Source: CAYNZP01 sp964401835
GTDB lineage: Bacteria; Planctomycetota; Phycisphaerae; SM23-33
DNA length: 64,000 bases
NCBI GenBank assembly: GCA_964401835.1
Contig: CAYNZP010000011.1
Coordinates: forward strand, 34,060-98,059
Reading direction: 5' to 3'
Position numbers and translations under genes: made by a program. A model generated the notes under the pieces. That model made no database searches and was not told the DNA's origin. It saw only the letters and a program-made list of their open reading frames with translations. Positions 61,427-64,000 of the stretch are shown piece after piece (within the stretch, counting starts at the first letter, position 1; the number at the start of each line of letters is the position of its first letter).

Positions 61427-62194
61427 ATGAATATTAAGTTAAGCACTCATTTTGCAGATGGATACAAAAGTCCTTCCCAAAAAGCTCGCAGGATTACTGA
61501 GGGTTGGTTCAAGCAAAACATGTACTGCCCAAACTGTCCAAGCTTGAGGCTTGAGCAAACCAAAGATAATACCAAGGTGGTTGATTTTGTCTGCACAAAC
61601 TGTGGAGCCGAATTTCAAGTAAAAGCCAAAGGCAATAAAATAGGCAAAAAACTTCGTGATGCGGCTTATCATCCAATGATGGAAAGAATTTTATCCAACA
61701 GAAGTCCTCACTTCGCTTTTTTGCAATATGACCCTTCAAATTGGAAGTTAAATAATTTGCTCCTTGTTCCTGGACATTTCTTCACTCCAAATATTATTGA
61801 GAAATGCAAACCCCTTTCCCGTACAGCTCGTCGCGCAGGTTGGATAGGATGTAATATATTAGTTAATAACATACCACCTGATGGCCGCCTATTTGTCATC
61901 AAAAACAATAAGGCTTTTGCTCCCAAGCATGTTCGAGGAAAATGGAAACAATTCAGTTGGTTGTCTAAAAAAGACGTTTCGTTTCGTGGTTGGACTGCAG
62001 ATATCCTTCAATGCGTCCGCTCCTTTGGAAAAAGAGAGTTCACACTTCAAGAGGTTTATGAGTTTGAAGATGAACTTGCTGCTGAACACCCGGAAAACAA
62101 GAACATCAGGCCCAAAATACGCCAGCAATTACAAATACTACGCGACCACAAAGTGATTCGTTTTCTTGGGAGTGGTAGATATATAAGCATTTAG
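61427..62194 (+). CDS. dpnI: DpnI-type methyl-directed restriction endonuclease
   Basis: The ATG at 61427 gives 255 residues and lets the protein align almost residue for residue with DpnI (254) as I remember it; the ATG at 61409 adds six. The zinc ribbon CPNCPS...CTNC, the block TARRAGWIGCNI and the winged-helix end IRQQLQILRDHKVIRF are nearly identical. DpnI cleaves G-m6A-TC. At the PD-(D/E)xK site, Asp53 and Lys66 are kept (VVDF, FQVKAK), but position 64 is Gln instead of Glu. It overlaps the methyltransferase by 4 bp, tail to tail. AT-rich relative to the core genes. Confidence 0.92.
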   Translation: MNIKLSTHFADGYKSPSQKARRITEGWFKQNMYCPNCPSLRLEQTKDNTKVVDFVCTNCGAEFQVKAKGNKIGKKLRDAAYHPMMERILSNRSPHFAFLQYDPSNWKLNNLLLVPGHFFTPNIIEKCKPLSRTARRAGWIGCNILVNNIPPDGRLFVIKNNKAFAPKHVRGKWKQFSWLSKKDVSFRGWTADILQCVRSFGKREFTLQEVYEFEDELAAEHPENKNIRPKIRQQLQILRDHKVIRFLGSGRYISI

Positions 62195-63435
62195 GCCACA
62201 TCGTATTCATTAGCAAAATCAATCCATGAAATAAGGGTTTTCGCCCTCCTTCCACATGTTGTTTTGCCAAGTAACGAACTTCTTTCTAACAAATCAGAAA
62301 TTGCCTTTTTTTGTTTTTGAATATCATTCTTATACTTTCTAACAATTCTCTTTGCTGCTTGAAAAATGGGTGTTTTATTCATTTCTTTTGCAAGAATGGA
62401 TTTTGCTTGGTTTTGAGGCATATCACAAAGGCTTTCACCAAGCTTTGTTCGTTTCCATGTTTTATTTGAGCGAGACAATAAACCAAGTAATTCTCCTGCA
62501 CGTCGATAGTAATAAATCTGCCTTTCTGTAAGTTTCATTTTTATTGCCAACTCGCAAATGGAACATATGGAACATGAATGATGCCTAACAATATCCAATA
62601 TCCTCAATGGCTTATCTGCTTGAGGAATACCTTCAAGACGAGATATTCCTAGATTTAAAAATGAATTTTCGAGTTCAAGACCTGAAAATTTTCTTTTTAA
62701 TATTATGGCCGCGATGCCGGTGGTGGCGGAGCCGGAGAATGGGTCGAGGACCAAATCGTTTTCATCGGTGGAGGCTGCGATTATTCTCTCAAGCAGGCCA
62801 AGTGGTTTTTGCGTCGGGTGTTTGCCGAAAATTTTCTCATCCTTCTTCGGTGCATCCATTTCCCAAACAGATTTCATCTGCTTGTCATTATTAATGCGCT
62901 TCATCAGCTTGTAGTTGAATTTGTGTTTGCACTTCTTGTCCCGACCTGCCCAGAGGATTGTCTCTGTGGCGTGTGTAAAATAACGACATGAAAGGTTTGG
63001 TGGAGGGTTCTTTTTTACCCAGGTAATATCGTTAAGTATTTTGTACCCAAGCTCATCAAGACAACAACCAACAATGTGGATTATGTGACTGGTTCCCGAA
63101 ATCCAAATTGAACCGTTCGGTTTTAATAGACGCTTGCAGGCTTTTATCCAGTCGAGAGTGAATTCGTAATTGCTTTTAAAGCCCATTGAACGATCCCATT
63201 TGCCCTTGTTCACCGAAACCATCTTCCCGGCATGGCAGGTAATTCCACCATTGGAAAGAAAATAAGGCGGGTCTGCAAAAATCATGTCGATTGACTCTTC
63301 GGGAAAGGCTGGCATCAGTTCAAGACAATCGCCTTTATAAAGAACAAAATTATTGTCTTCACTTGCGAAATAAGGGCTGGTGCCTTCGGGTGCAGGAATT
63401 GATATTTTGGATTTCGACTCACTTTTTGCCATCAT
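62191..63435 (-). CDS. Beta-class DNA adenine methyltransferase, M.DpnIIB-like
   Basis: The 414-residue protein has the catalytic DPPY (55-58) before the SAM motif DPFSGSATTG (231-240), the order of beta-class enzymes. Long blocks match M.DpnIIB (DpnA) as I remember it: IDMIFADPPYFLSNGGI, ITWVKKNPPPNLSCRYFTHA, KLMKRINNDKQMKSVWE and GKHPTQKPLGLLERII. DpnA methylates adenine in GATC, also in single-stranded DNA. The C-terminal 140 residues are an extension with a Cys cluster (HHSCSICSIC), a likely winged helix (TERQIYYYRRAGELLGLL) and a basic end. Its specificity is inferred, not known. Confidence 0.88.
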   Translation of the reverse strand: MMAKSESKSKISIPAPEGTSPYFASEDNNFVLYKGDCLELMPAFPEESIDMIFADPPYFLSNGGITCHAGKMVSVNKGKWDRSMGFKSNYEFTLDWIKACKRLLKPNGSIWISGTSHIIHIVGCCLDELGYKILNDITWVKKNPPPNLSCRYFTHATETILWAGRDKKCKHKFNYKLMKRINNDKQMKSVWEMDAPKKDEKIFGKHPTQKPLGLLERIIAASTDENDLVLDPFSGSATTGIAAIILKRKFSGLELENSFLNLGISRLEGIPQADKPLRILDIVRHHSCSICSICELAIKMKLTERQIYYYRRAGELLGLLSRSNKTWKRTKLGESLCDMPQNQAKSILAKEMNKTPIFQAAKRIVRKYKNDIQKQKKAISDLLERSSLLGKTTCGRRAKTLISWIDFANEYDVA

Positions 63436-63930
63436 GGCCGATCCTTGATCGAATGGCCGACGAGATCAAGATCGTTTTCTCGATGTACTAATAAACTTTT
63501 TTATTCAATGTTGAACAAAAAGGTGGGGGGCGTTTCACTTGCCCCAGCCTACTACATCTTCCATCTGAAAAATCCAAAAAAAAATTTCTCATGGCCCGGC
63601 CAAGACTTATCCGTGCAATCCGTAGATTACATTACCGCATTGCGCGGAGATTCGCGGTCAACGCAAGTAATATGGAGCGCTTTTCCAGAAAATCCAGAAA
63701 ATGATGAATCAGGAATTTCCGAATTCCGAATCAATGACGACGCTACTTTGAGTGTCGAGAACTGAACGCTGATAGCTGAGTGCGGAAAGCTTTTTGACAA
63801 CCGAATAATATGGATTGGCCGATTCTCTGATTAACTGATTTACCAGTTAACCAATTAACTTTTCCCCGTTTTCTTAGCCCCAAAATCCTTAACTACCCTA
63901 ATCTCAAAGAGTTCCATTTTTCAAGACTTG
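63436..63930. other. No supported gene
   Basis: Nearly 500 bases downstream of the methyltransferase start hold only a weak plus-strand frame (63445-63765) with no good start site or recognisable family. The AT-rich tail has repeated short words (CTGATTAACTGATTTACC). ACTGAACGCTGATAGCTGAG at 63763 resembles the segment before mnmE at 720-750. Confidence 0.5.
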
Positions 63931-64000
63931 TCAGTTTTGGGCACATTTGGGCAGAATTGGGCACATTTGGGCAGAACTGGGCAGAATTGGGCAGTTTTGG
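63931..64000. repeat. 10-bp tandem repeat, continuing past the window
   Basis: Seven units in strict 10-base register run to the edge: the consensus is GCAGAATTGG, alternating with GCACATTTGG. The array is G/T-rich on this strand, with a period close to one turn of B-DNA. Its full length is not visible. Confidence 0.85.

Noticed and set aside
63445..63765. 106-codon plus-strand frame
   Set aside because: It has no ribosome binding site, biased composition and no family signal, and it starts within the probable promoter region of the methyltransferase.

Overview
The window looks like a chromosomal segment of a Planctomycetota bacterium, most likely of the Phycisphaerae type. This is inferred from the mix of genes: a PEP-CTERM-anchored protease, a PilM-to-secretin locus with very divergent middle subunits, GYF, bPH2 and DUF2007 membrane proteins, and many GTG/TTG starts. 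No rRNA gene is present to confirm it. Most of the sequence is ordinary, moderately GC-rich core genome; the AT-richer stretches are accessory.

Layout. 1-592: a partial TIR-domain protein (probable defence effector) entering from the left. 0.6-10.8 kb: mnmE, a YbaK-type deacylase, an hpt/bPH2/DUF2007 operon, a large secreted protein, a YjbQ group, a TIGR03960-type radical SAM protein and pyrK. 10.9-15.6 kb: the arginine cluster argH-thiL-tsaE-argB-argF behind a clear sigma-70 promoter, followed by an AT-rich methyltransferase. 16.8-21 kb: a B12-binding radical SAM enzyme, then rph-lipoprotein-rdgB. 21-29.7 kb: a four-gene minus-strand machine (a PilM-PilN-type fusion, two bitopic proteins, a secretin). 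29.8-41 kb: mtaB, family 4 UDG, a NicO/UreH-like transporter, asd, truA, the PEP-CTERM serine protease, dnaN with its DUF721/DciA partner, and a methylthioadenosine phosphorylase coupled to an amidohydrolase. 41-43 kb: an AT-rich, gene-poor pocket with a HEPN-motif membrane protein. 43-51.5 kb: ribBA and pgsA facing memo-ribH-nusB-ftsY, then membrane proteins and mnmG. 51.7-56.3 kb: a highly folded RNA leader before flgM, then a three-gene signalling operon (HTH-REC, HDOD-histidine kinase, REC-GAF). 56.3-61.1 kb: ahcY, trpF, tRNA-Leu(GAG), a MITE-like element, two small helical proteins, prfA and rpmE. 61.4-63.4 kb: a DpnI-type methyl-directed endonuclease, tail-to-tail with a beta-class adenine methyltransferase of the M.DpnIIB type. 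63.9-64.0 kb: a 10-bp tandem repeat running off the right edge.

How the genes relate. MnmE and MnmG (U34) and MtaB and TsaE (position 37 threonylcarbamoyladenosine) are tRNA-modification proteins. AhcY, the MTA phosphorylase and the amidohydrolase handle by-products of SAM chemistry, and the window has at least three radical SAM enzymes that would produce such by-products. RibBA and RibH belong to riboflavin synthesis.

The most unusual locus is the DpnI-like nuclease beside a GATC-type methyltransferase. In Streptococcus pneumoniae these activities belong to mutually exclusive cassettes. Here the nuclease also has Gln where DpnI has its catalytic Glu64. Next in interest are the switch-like leader upstream of flgM, the TIR and HEPN-motif proteins, and the PilMN-secretin module.
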